Assembly (NCBI GenBank): GCA_902554745.1
Contig: CACDQA010000002.1
Span: forward strand, 1-64,000
Origin: an uncultured Pelagibacteraceae bacterium
GTDB lineage: Bacteria > Pseudomonadota > Alphaproteobacteria > Pelagibacterales > Pelagibacteraceae
Length of the DNA stretch: 64,000 nt
Direction of reading: 5' to 3'
Of the stretch, positions 18,693 through 25,504 are shown one piece after another (positions within the stretch are counted from its first letter, which is position 1; each line of letters begins with the position of its first letter). The translations under genes and the position numbers were made by a program. Under the pieces are notes generated by a model that had not been told where the DNA came from, did not search any database, and saw nothing but the letters and a program-made list of their open reading frames with translations.

Positions 18693-20586
18693 TTTTTAAG
18701 ATTTTGTGATTAATTAAATCTTCTTTTATTTCTGTTAAAATTGCTGGATCATCAATTGTTGGAGGAACTTTATACTCAACACCATCAGCAATTTTTCTTA
18801 TAGTTCCTCTTAAGATTTTTCCCGATCTTGTTTTTGGTAATCTTTTAATAACAATAACCACTTTAAATGCAGCAACTGGTCCAATTTTATCTCTTACCAT
18901 TTGTACACATTCTTTAGATATAGTTTCATTATCTTTATCAACACCAGATTTTAAAACTACTAATCCAATAGGTAATTGACCTTTTAATTTATCTGCAATT
19001 CCAAGTACTGCACATTCTGCAACAGATTGATGTTCTGATAAAACTTCTTCAATCGCTCCGGTGGATAATCTATGACCTGCTACATTAATAATGTCATCGG
19101 TTCTAGACATAATCCAAATATAACCATCATCATCGATGTGACCTGCATCATAGGTTTGATAATATCCCTCATAATTAGACATGTAGTTTTCTTTGTATCT
19201 TTGATCTGCATTCCACAATGTTGGAAATGTTCCTGGAGGCAAAGGTAGTTTCACGACTATATCTCCCATCTCATTTGGTTTTGCTAAAGATTGGTCAGGC
19301 TTGATGATTTTTACATCGTACCCAGGGACAGCTTTACATGCTGAACCATATTTTGTTTCCATCATTTCAATTCCAGTACAATTTGAGCTAATTGCCCAAC
19401 TAGTCTCTGTTTGCCACCAATGATCTATCACAGGAACTTTAAGTAAATTCTCAGCCCACTTAATTGTATCTGGATCAGCTCTTTCTCCAGCAAGGAATAA
19501 GCTCTCAAAACTACTCAAATCATATTTTGAGAAAAATTTACCTTCGGGATCCTCTTTCTTTATCGCTCTAAAAGCTGTTGGAGCTGTAAAAAGAGATTTT
19601 ACTTTATAGTCTGAAATGATTTTCCAAAAAGCTCCTGCATCTGGAGTTCCTACAGGCTTGCCTTCAAATAAAACTGTAGTGCATCCTTTAAATAATGGAG
19701 CGTAGACAATGTATGAGTGTCCTACAATCCAACCAATATCACTAGCAGACCACCAAATATCATCAGTATCAATGTTGTAGATATTTTTCATAGTCCATTT
19801 GAGAGCAACAATGTGGCCTCCAATATCTCTAACTATACCTTTGGGGGTTCCAGTTGTGCCTGATGTGTACAAAATATAGGCAAACTCATTCGAGTTCATC
19901 TCAACACAGTCTGCATCTTTGGCATTTAAAACTACTTCTTCCCAACTGACCTCATTTGGAGCATTTAATTTAACCTCTTGACCAGGTCTTTGAAATAAAA
20001 TCATTTTTTCAATTTTATGATTAGCTATTTTTATCGCCTCATCAACAAGGGGCTTGTATTCAACTGTTCTCCCAGGTTCAAAACCACACGAAGCAGTCAC
20101 TAATATTTTTGCTTTGCTGTCATCTATTCTGCTTGCAAGTTCATTTGAGGCAAAACCACCAAATACAACAGAGTGGATTGCACCAATTCTTGCACAAGCA
20201 AGCATAGCAACCACTGCTTCAGGGATCATTGGCATGTAAATGATCACCCTGTCACCTTTATTAGCTCCTTGAGCTTTCAAAGCCCCTGCAAATTTAGAAA
20301 CCTTCGATCTTAATTCCTCATAAGTGAACTGACTTTTGTTACCAGTGATAGGACTATCATATATTAATGCAATTTTTTGTCCTCTTCCTTGATCAATATG
20401 AATGTCTAATGCGTTATAACAGGTGTTTGTTACTCCATCTTCGAACCATTTATAGAAAGGTGGGTTAGATTTATTTAAAATTTTTGATGGTTTTTTAAAC
20501 CAAAAGATATCTTCGGAGGCTTGTTGCCAAAATTTTTCAGGATTTTTTAAAGAATTTTCGTAAATTTTATTAAATGTAGAAGACAT
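18685..20586 (-). CDS. prpE: Propionyl-CoA synthetase (acyl-CoA ligase)
   Basis: AMP-forming ligase of 633 residues that activates propionate, and often acetate, to the CoA thioester. The phosphate loop is YTSGTTGTPKGIVRD; the R-D-x-GGH continuation is characteristic of the PrpE/ACSS3 branch rather than Acs. The N-terminal ACAS domain (NPEKFWQQASEDIFW) and the C-terminal catalytic lysine motif PKTRSGKILRG, a known acetylation site in this family, are intact. It is first in a two-gene unit with the SMR transporter. Upstream are 210 bases shared with the divergent proteorhodopsin gene. Confidence 0.92.
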   Translation of the reverse strand: MSSTFNKIYENSLKNPEKFWQQASEDIFWFKKPSKILNKSNPPFYKWFEDGVTNTCYNALDIHIDQGRGQKIALIYDSPITGNKSQFTYEELRSKVSKFAGALKAQGANKGDRVIIYMPMIPEAVVAMLACARIGAIHSVVFGGFASNELASRIDDSKAKILVTASCGFEPGRTVEYKPLVDEAIKIANHKIEKMILFQRPGQEVKLNAPNEVSWEEVVLNAKDADCVEMNSNEFAYILYTSGTTGTPKGIVRDIGGHIVALKWTMKNIYNIDTDDIWWSASDIGWIVGHSYIVYAPLFKGCTTVLFEGKPVGTPDAGAFWKIISDYKVKSLFTAPTAFRAIKKEDPEGKFFSKYDLSSFESLFLAGERADPDTIKWAENLLKVPVIDHWWQTETSWAISSNCTGIEMMETKYGSACKAVPGYDVKIIKPDQSLAKPNEMGDIVVKLPLPPGTFPTLWNADQRYKENYMSNYEGYYQTYDAGHIDDDGYIWIMSRTDDIINVAGHRLSTGAIEEVLSEHQSVAECAVLGIADKLKGQLPIGLVVLKSGVDKDNETISKECVQMVRDKIGPVAAFKVVIVIKRLPKTRSGKILRGTIRKIADGVEYKVPPTIDDPAILTEIKEDLINHKILKNG

Positions 20587-20732
20587 AAAAATTTGATTCG
20601 AATTCCTTATTTTTTTTGATTTTTAACTTATAAATTGTATTTAATTTTAAAAATTAAGTAAAATCAATGCTTATTAGTGACAATTAAGTCTTCATAAAAC
20701 TATTTTAATTTGCTATCTAACCACGAAATTGG

Positions 20733-20748
20733 CTTAAGGTAACTTAAG
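20733..20748. promoter_or_regulatory. Repeated CTTAAG palindromes upstream of proteorhodopsin
   Basis: Two copies of the six-base palindrome CTTAAG separated by four bases (CTTAAG-GTAA-CTTAAG). They lie about 50-65 bases upstream of the rhodopsin start, where a -35 region or activator site could be. This is sequence symmetry only; no regulator is identified. Confidence 0.35.
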
Positions 20749-20750
20749 TC

Positions 20751-20766
20751 TAGTTTATATAAACTA
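20751..20766. promoter_or_regulatory. 16-bp perfect palindrome upstream of proteorhodopsin
   Basis: TAGTTTATATAAACTA is a perfect 16-base palindrome ending 30 bases before the rhodopsin ATG. It includes TATATA, which could serve as a -10 element. It might be an operator, or fold as an A/U hairpin in the 5' leader. A strong Shine-Dalgarno (GAGGGAG) follows at about 20784-20790. Confidence 0.4.
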
Positions 20767-20796
20767 AAATAAAAACTAACGAAGAGGGAGTTTTTT

Positions 20797-21570
20797 ATGA
20801 AAAAACTTAAACTGTTTGCTTTAGCAGCTATGGCTCTGATTGGATTTTCAGGTATAGCTATTGCAGCAGACGCAACGATGTTGATGCAAGATGACTTCGT
20901 AGGAATTTCATTCTGGGTTATCTCTATGGGAATGTTAGCAGCTACTGCTTTCTTTTTCATGGAAGCAGGCAATGTCGCATCAGGCTGGAGAACATCAGTT
21001 ATTGTTGCTGGTCTAGTAACTGGTATTGCATTCATACACTACATGTACATGAGAGAAGTATGGGTTGCTACTGGAGACTCGCCAACTGTTTACAGATACA
21101 TTGACTGGTTAATCACTGTGCCATTACAGATGGTAGAATTCTATTTAATTCTAGCAGCTATTAACAAAGCAAACTCTGGAATGTTCTGGAGATTGTTAAT
21201 TGGTTCATTAGTGATGCTAATCGGTGGATACTTAGGTGAAGCAGGATATATCAATGCTACACTTGGTTTCATCATCGGAATGGCAGGTTGGGTATACATT
21301 CTTTATGAAGTATTCTCAGGTGAAGCTGGTAAAGCTGCAGCGAAAAGTGGAAACAAGGCTCTTGTAACTGCTTTTGGTGCAATGAGAATGATCGTTACTG
21401 TAGGTTGGGCAATTTACCCATTAGGTTATGTATTTGGTTACTTAACTGGTGGTGTAGACGCTAACTCACTTAACGTCGTTTATAACTTAGCTGACTTCAT
21501 TAACAAAATTGCATTCGGTCTGGTAATTTGGGCTGCTGCAACTAGTTCTGCGGGCAGAAGAGCTAAGTAA
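20797..21570 (+). CDS. Proteorhodopsin, blue-absorbing type proton pump
   Basis: Seven-helix retinal protein that pumps protons out of the cell in light. A signal peptide (residues 1 to about 23) precedes the helices. The key residues are intact: proton acceptor D103 and donor E114 in RYIDWLITVPLQMVEF, retinal Schiff-base lysine K237 (NLADFINKIAFG), and H81, which pairs with the acceptor in relatives. The spectral tuning position (residue 105 of the original green proteorhodopsin) is Gln111 here, the blue-type residue. Codons ending in C (TAC, AAC, ATC, TTC) are more frequent than in neighbours and the ribosome site is strong, suggesting high expression. It is monocistronic, closed by a terminator. 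Retinal synthesis genes are not in the window. Confidence 0.97.
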   Translation: MKKLKLFALAAMALIGFSGIAIAADATMLMQDDFVGISFWVISMGMLAATAFFFMEAGNVASGWRTSVIVAGLVTGIAFIHYMYMREVWVATGDSPTVYRYIDWLITVPLQMVEFYLILAAINKANSGMFWRLLIGSLVMLIGGYLGEAGYINATLGFIIGMAGWVYILYEVFSGEAGKAAAKSGNKALVTAFGAMRMIVTVGWAIYPLGYVFGYLTGGVDANSLNVVYNLADFINKIAFGLVIWAAATSSAGRRAK

Positions 21571-21590
21571 TTTAGCTAAAATTTAAATTA

Positions 21591-21626
21591 AGGGCAGGTA
21601 CAATTTTGTGCTTGCCCTTTTTTTTT
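21591..21626 (+). terminator. Rho-independent terminator of proteorhodopsin
   Basis: An 11-base-pair stem (AGGGCAGGTAC with GTGCTTGCCCT, two G-T pairs) around the loop AATTTT is followed by a run of T. It lies 21 bases after the rhodopsin stop and separates that transcript from the desaturase operon. Confidence 0.92.
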
Positions 21627-21640
21627 GCCTTTATTAAATT

Positions 21641-21659
21641 ATGTATAATAACTATACAT
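21641..21659. promoter_or_regulatory. Inverted repeat overlapping a -10 box, desaturase operon
   Basis: ATGTATA and TATACAT form a perfect seven-base inverted repeat with a five-base spacer. The sequence contains TATAAT at 21644-21649, a perfect -10 hexamer, and ends 11 bases before the desaturase ATG. A dimeric repressor bound here would block transcription. No convincing -35 was found, and no Shine-Dalgarno precedes the ATG, so the leader would be very short. Confidence 0.5.
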
Positions 21660-21670
21660 AATTTTTACCT

Positions 21671-22672
21671 ATGGATGTTAAATTAGAAAAATGGCACAAA
21701 TGCCAAATTGATAAAGAAGTTCTTAAAGATCTTTCAAAGAAATCAGATATAAAAGGACTGCAACATGTTTCAGTTTTTTTTGGGCTATTATTAGTAACCG
21801 GAATTCTTGCATATCAAACTTGGGGCACATGGTGGTCAGTGTTTTGGTTTTTAATTTATGGAAATATTTATTCCTTCTCTAATCCACTATGGCATGAGAC
21901 AGGTCACAAAACTGCATTTCAATCAAAATTCTTAAACGAATTTTTTTATTACATCTCGTCTTACATGGCTAACTTTGAACCAACTAGATGGAGATACACA
22001 CACTTTGTTCATCATGGAAACACTTATTCAACAGAAAATCCTTTTGATCATGAAATTGAATATGGAAATAATTTAAAAGAAACACCAAAAAGGTTAATTA
22101 TAAATATAATTCCATTTTTGGATTTAGTTTATTTTAAAAAACATATTTCATTTGAAATTATTCAGCACGCTTTTGGAATTAAAACAAAGGTTATGCAAGA
22201 CAGCATCCCAGAAAATGCACAACCAAAAGCAATTTTTATTTCAAGAATTTATGTAGCTATTTGGCTTGTTATTATTTTATGGTCTATATTTGCCTCTTCT
22301 TGGATGCCTTTATTGTATTTTGTTTTACCCCAATTTTATGGAAAAACTTTACATAAACTTGTGGCTTTTACTCAGCATGCTGGTCTTGCAAGAAATATAA
22401 AAGATCATAGGGTTACATCACGTGAAATGTACTTAAATCCTATACTAAGTTTTTTATATTGGAAAATGGAATATCATTTAACGCATCACATGTTTCCTAC
22501 AGTTCCATCATATAATTTGGATAAATTACATCATCATATTAAAGATCAATTACCAAAACCAAATGACGGATTAATAGATGCTTACAAAGAGATTATTCCT
22601 GCTTTAATGAAGCAAAAAGTGAATAAAAGCTATTTTATAAAAAAAGAGCTACCCGAACTTCAAAATATTTAA
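21671..22672 (+). CDS. Membrane fatty acid desaturase family protein
   Basis: A 333-residue integral membrane di-iron enzyme with the three histidine boxes of the desaturase superfamily: HETGH (75-79), HFVHH (111-115) and HLTHH (269-273), plus H236 and a downstream LHHH. Hydrophobic spans lie around residues 33-70 and 187-223. It probably inserts a double bond or hydroxyl into an acyl chain or related lipid; the substrate is unknown. Downstream come a ferredoxin and a ferredoxin reductase, which could supply its electrons. Related members include rhizobitoxine-type and carotenoid-modifying enzymes, so a pigment substrate cannot be excluded. Confidence 0.8.
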   Translation: MDVKLEKWHKCQIDKEVLKDLSKKSDIKGLQHVSVFFGLLLVTGILAYQTWGTWWSVFWFLIYGNIYSFSNPLWHETGHKTAFQSKFLNEFFYYISSYMANFEPTRWRYTHFVHHGNTYSTENPFDHEIEYGNNLKETPKRLIINIIPFLDLVYFKKHISFEIIQHAFGIKTKVMQDSIPENAQPKAIFISRIYVAIWLVIILWSIFASSWMPLLYFVLPQFYGKTLHKLVAFTQHAGLARNIKDHRVTSREMYLNPILSFLYWKMEYHLTHHMFPTVPSYNLDKLHHHIKDQLPKPNDGLIDAYKEIIPALMKQKVNKSYFIKKELPELQNI

Positions 22673-22733
22673 AAATACACTAAGTATGATTTTACTTACT
22701 TGTCCAATTTAGATAAGAAACTATATATAACCT

Positions 22734-23054
22734 ATGGTAAAAATTACATACCACACTCATGATAACAAAACACATACTGTCGATGTTCAGAAGGGTTTAA
22801 CTGTAATGGAAGGTGCAATACAGAATGATATTCCAGGAATTGATGCTGATTGTGGAGGAGGAATGGCGTGTGCTACTTGCCATGTTTATGTCAAAGAAGA
22901 ATGGTTAGATAAACTTCCAGCTAAAGAAGATGGTGAAGAAGATATGCTTGATATGGCATTTGAACCAAAAAATAATAGCAGATTGAGCTGTCAGTTAATA
23001 GTTTCAGATGAGCTAGATGGTTTAGAAGTTAATATTCCATCAAAGCAAGGTTAG
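22734..23054 (+). CDS. 2Fe-2S ferredoxin
   Basis: Small soluble electron carrier (106 residues) of the adrenodoxin/putidaredoxin-like group. Cluster ligands are C40, C46 and C49 in [16 protein letters not shown] and C86 in RLSCQL. That group usually serves oxygenases and desaturases. It sits 61 bases after the desaturase, and its stop touches the start of the FAD reductase gene. The neighbours suggest it moves electrons from the reductase to the desaturase. Confidence 0.94.
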   Translation: MVKITYHTHDNKTHTVDVQKGLTVMEGAIQNDIPGIDADCGGGMACATCHVYVKEEWLDKLPAKEDGEEDMLDMAFEPKNNSRLSCQLIVSDELDGLEVNIPSKQG

Positions 23055-24071
23055 ATGAATAAAACAGATGTATTAATTATTGGAGCAGGGCCAACAGGGT
23101 TGTTTTGTGCTCATCAACTTGGAATTATAGGATTGAGCTGTGAGATAGTCGACAATCTTGATAAAGCAGGAGGACAATGCATCGAACTTTATCCTGACAA
23201 ACCAATTTATGATATCCCAGCCGTACCAGAGTGCACTGGGGAAGAATTAACCAATAATCTTCTAAAACAAATCAAACCTTTCAATGTTAAATTTCATTTA
23301 AATGAAAGAGTAGAAGAGTTAAAAAAAAATCAAAATAGATGGCATGTTAAAACTTCAGGTGGAGTTGAATTTGATGTTGCGGCTATCGTTATAGCTGGGG
23401 GCGTTGGTTCTTTTGAACCTAGAAAATTTCCAGTAAAGGAATGTGAAAAATTTGAGGGAAATTCACTATTTTATTCAATTAAAGATAAATCAATATTTAA
23501 AGATAAAACTATTTCAATATTTGGTGGAGGAGACTCTGCTTTAGATTGGGCTATTGAACTATCAAACGTCTCTAAAGTAAATTTAATTCATAGAAGAGAT
23601 GGTTTTAGTGGAGCGGAAGCCAGCGTTCAAAAAGTAAAAGAGCTTAATGATCAAGGAAAATTAAATTTATTTACAAAATATCAAATGGATTCTGTAAGTG
23701 GAGATAAAAAAATTGAATCTGTTAAAATAAAACATGACGAAGGTGAAATTAAAGAGATTAAATCTGATTATGTCTTGGGTTTCTTTGGTTTAATCATGCA
23801 ACTTGGCCCTATTTTAGATTGGGGTTTAAATATAAATAAAAAAACTGTCGAAGTTAATACTGAAAATTTTGAAACTAATGTACAAGGAATATTTGCAATT
23901 GGTGATATTTGCTCCTACCCAGGCAAATTAAAATTAATTCTTTCAGGATTTCATGAGGGTGCATTGGCAGCAAGAGGTTGTTTTAAATATGCAAAACCAG
24001 ATGAAAAATTAAGATTTGAATTCACAACAACATCTAAAGCTGCACAAGAAAGACTTGGAATTAAAAAATGA
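23055..24071 (+). CDS. Ferredoxin--NADP+ reductase, thioredoxin-reductase-like type
   Basis: FAD/NADPH enzyme of 338 residues with an N-terminal FAD dinucleotide fold (IIGAGPTGLFCAHQLG) and a second NADPH fold (FGGGDSALDWAIEL, near residue 157). The thioredoxin-reductase CxxC active site is absent, and the AGGQCIELYPDKPIYDIPA segment is typical of YumC-type ferredoxin reductases. The C-terminal part has GDICSYPGK and a tail expected in this family. It starts directly after the ferredoxin stop and overlaps the GST start as ATGA, which supports one operon for electron transfer. Confidence 0.93.
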   Translation: MNKTDVLIIGAGPTGLFCAHQLGIIGLSCEIVDNLDKAGGQCIELYPDKPIYDIPAVPECTGEELTNNLLKQIKPFNVKFHLNERVEELKKNQNRWHVKTSGGVEFDVAAIVIAGGVGSFEPRKFPVKECEKFEGNSLFYSIKDKSIFKDKTISIFGGGDSALDWAIELSNVSKVNLIHRRDGFSGAEASVQKVKELNDQGKLNLFTKYQMDSVSGDKKIESVKIKHDEGEIKEIKSDYVLGFFGLIMQLGPILDWGLNINKKTVEVNTENFETNVQGIFAIGDICSYPGKLKLILSGFHEGALAARGCFKYAKPDEKLRFEFTTTSKAAQERLGIKK

Positions 24072-24694
24072 TAGAACTTTTTTCTGCTAATACTCCTAAT
24101 GGATGGAAAATTAGTATTATACTTGAAGAAATTGGTTATGAGTACAAAGTAACCAAAGTCGATTTAGGTAAAGATGAACAATTCAAACCAGAATTTACAA
24201 AGCTAAGTCCTTTTGGAAAAATTCCGGTGATCATTGATCATGAGAACAATAAAAGCATCTTCGAGTCTGGCGCAATATTAATGTATTTAGCTGACAAAAG
24301 TGGAAAGCTTTATAATCAAAAAGATAGACTAGTTATTAATCAATGGTTGATGGCGCAAATGGGAACAGTTGGACCAATGATAGGTCAACATCATCAGTTC
24401 CATCACTACAATCCAGGTAAAAGTGAATTTGGTGAAGAAAGATATTTTAAAATTACAAAAAGAATTTATGGAGAATTAGACGCAAGATTAAAGGTGTCAA
24501 AATTTCTTGCAGGACCTGATTACACAATCGCTGATATTGCAACTTGGCCATGGATAGCAAGACATGAGTGGCATGATATTGGTTTAAAAAATTACAAAAA
24601 TCTATCTAGATGGTATTTAGAGATTTCTGAGCGAGAAGCAGTGGTCAGAGGTTATAGTTTTATGGATAAGAATGCTAAAATTCCTAAACTCTAA
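24068..24694 (+). CDS. Glutathione S-transferase family protein
   Basis: A 208-residue protein with a thioredoxin-fold N-terminal domain (IELFSANTPNGWKISIILEE) and an all-alpha C-terminal domain (DYTIADIATWPW). It resembles the YfcG/Nu-class disulfide reductases, where Thr/Asn near the N-terminus (here NTPNGWK) binds glutathione. It may reduce disulfides or detoxify electrophiles. It is coupled to the ferredoxin reductase by an ATGA overlap and is the last gene of the redox operon. Confidence 0.88.
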   Translation: MIELFSANTPNGWKISIILEEIGYEYKVTKVDLGKDEQFKPEFTKLSPFGKIPVIIDHENNKSIFESGAILMYLADKSGKLYNQKDRLVINQWLMAQMGTVGPMIGQHHQFHHYNPGKSEFGEERYFKITKRIYGELDARLKVSKFLAGPDYTIADIATWPWIARHEWHDIGLKNYKNLSRWYLEISEREAVVRGYSFMDKNAKIPKL

Positions 24695-24698
24695 AATT

Positions 24699-24794
24699 TT
24701 ACCCAAATAATCTATAAAGAGTACTAAGAATTCCATAACCTGAAAATTCAATAGCAACAATAATTATAATTATTAAAACTAATTTTTTATTCAT
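24699..24794 (-). CDS. Putative 31-residue single-pass membrane micropeptide
   Basis: Not in the ORF track. The frame reads MNKKLVLIIIIIVAIEFSG and continues to a 31-residue product: two lysines, a membrane helix, and a short tail YRLFG. Its ATG overlaps the stop of the preceding 38-residue ORF as ATGA, the same coupling used by real gene pairs elsewhere in this window. It ends 4 bases from the convergent GST gene's stop. I do not recognise the family. Function is unknown. Confidence 0.5.
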   Translation of the reverse strand: MNKKLVLIIIIIVAIEFSGYGILSTLYRLFG

Positions 24795-24907
24795 TTTAAA
24801 AACAAATATAGCAACAGCACAATCCAAAAGAAAGGATAGTAAAAATAAATATATTTCTTAGCAAATAGGAATGAGATTGAATTTTGCTTAGATGATTTCT
24901 TTTTCAT
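24791..24907 (-). CDS. Putative 38-residue membrane micropeptide after dksA
   Basis: Not in the ORF track. A basic N-terminus (MKKKSSKQNS) is followed by one aromatic membrane helix (YFYYPFFWIVLLLYLFL), 38 residues in all. The ATG lies three bases after the dksA stop, and the stop overlaps the next micro-ORF start as ATGA. Gene-tight spacing on both sides and a plausible positive-inside membrane topology argue for real translation. The family and function are unknown to me. Confidence 0.55.
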   Translation of the reverse strand: MKKKSSKQNSISFLFAKKYIYFYYPFFWIVLLLYLFLK

Positions 24908-24910
24908 TTT

Positions 24911-25426
24911 TTAGTCATCTGCATGAACTTTTTCTTCTTTTTCATGCTTTTCTTGTGCGGCAATAGTATATTTAGCAACAGGTCTTGCCATTAACCTTTT
25001 TAATCCAATTGGTTCTGCTGTATCCAAACAATAACCATAAGTATCCTCTCTAATTCTTCTTAAAGCTTTATCAATTTCTGAAATTAATTTAATTTGTCTA
25101 TTGATTGCTTTCATCTCTACATTGCTATCAATATAGGAGTTAGCTTGGTCAACAATATCTGCAGAAATATTATTGTCATCCATCCCACCATTATAAAGAG
25201 CTTCATTGTTAGCTTTGATTAATTCTTTTTTCCATTCAGTTAGTCTAATTCTGAAATATACTTTATGTTTTTCACACATATATTTTTCAGTGTCTTTTGG
25301 AACATAAGTTTTTGAAATTTTTACAGGACCTTTGGGCGCAACTTTAGCTGTAGTTGGTTTTGCTTTACTTACAACTTTAGTTTTTGGTTTTGATACTTTT
25401 TTCTTTGCTTTAGCAGTCTTCGGCAT
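24911..25426 (-). CDS. dksA: DksA/TraR-family RNA polymerase regulator
   Basis: DksA binds in the RNA polymerase secondary channel and, with ppGpp, retunes rRNA and amino-acid promoters. This 171-residue protein has a lysine/alanine-rich N-terminal extension (about 35 residues), a coiled-coil region (roughly 50-130) and the C-terminal DksA segment YGYCLDTAEPIGLKRLMARP. Only one of the four zinc-finger cysteines (in YGYC) is left; alphaproteobacterial DksA proteins commonly lack several. Two micro-ORFs follow immediately downstream. It diverges from the GT39 gene with 78 bases between them. Confidence 0.9.
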   Translation of the reverse strand: MPKTAKAKKKVSKPKTKVVSKAKPTTAKVAPKGPVKISKTYVPKDTEKYMCEKHKVYFRIRLTEWKKELIKANNEALYNGGMDDNNISADIVDQANSYIDSNVEMKAINRQIKLISEIDKALRRIREDTYGYCLDTAEPIGLKRLMARPVAKYTIAAQEKHEKEEKVHADD

Positions 25427-25504
25427 AGCTCAATTTTAATCGCTCGCAGTATATTCAGCAAATTAGGGGTGTCAAGCAAGCTTAATTGATATAAATATTT
25501 ATAA

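Noticed and set aside
20700-21035. 111-codon antisense ORF over the proteorhodopsin start
   Set aside because: It lies entirely opposite the rhodopsin gene and its upstream region. Its composition is explained by the codon pattern of that gene, and it has no ribosome site or recognisable motif.
22721-22738. Shared ACCTATGG start context of the desaturase and ferredoxin genes as a common control element
   Set aside because: Only eight bases around the start codon agree and the upstream sequences differ, so chance is sufficient.
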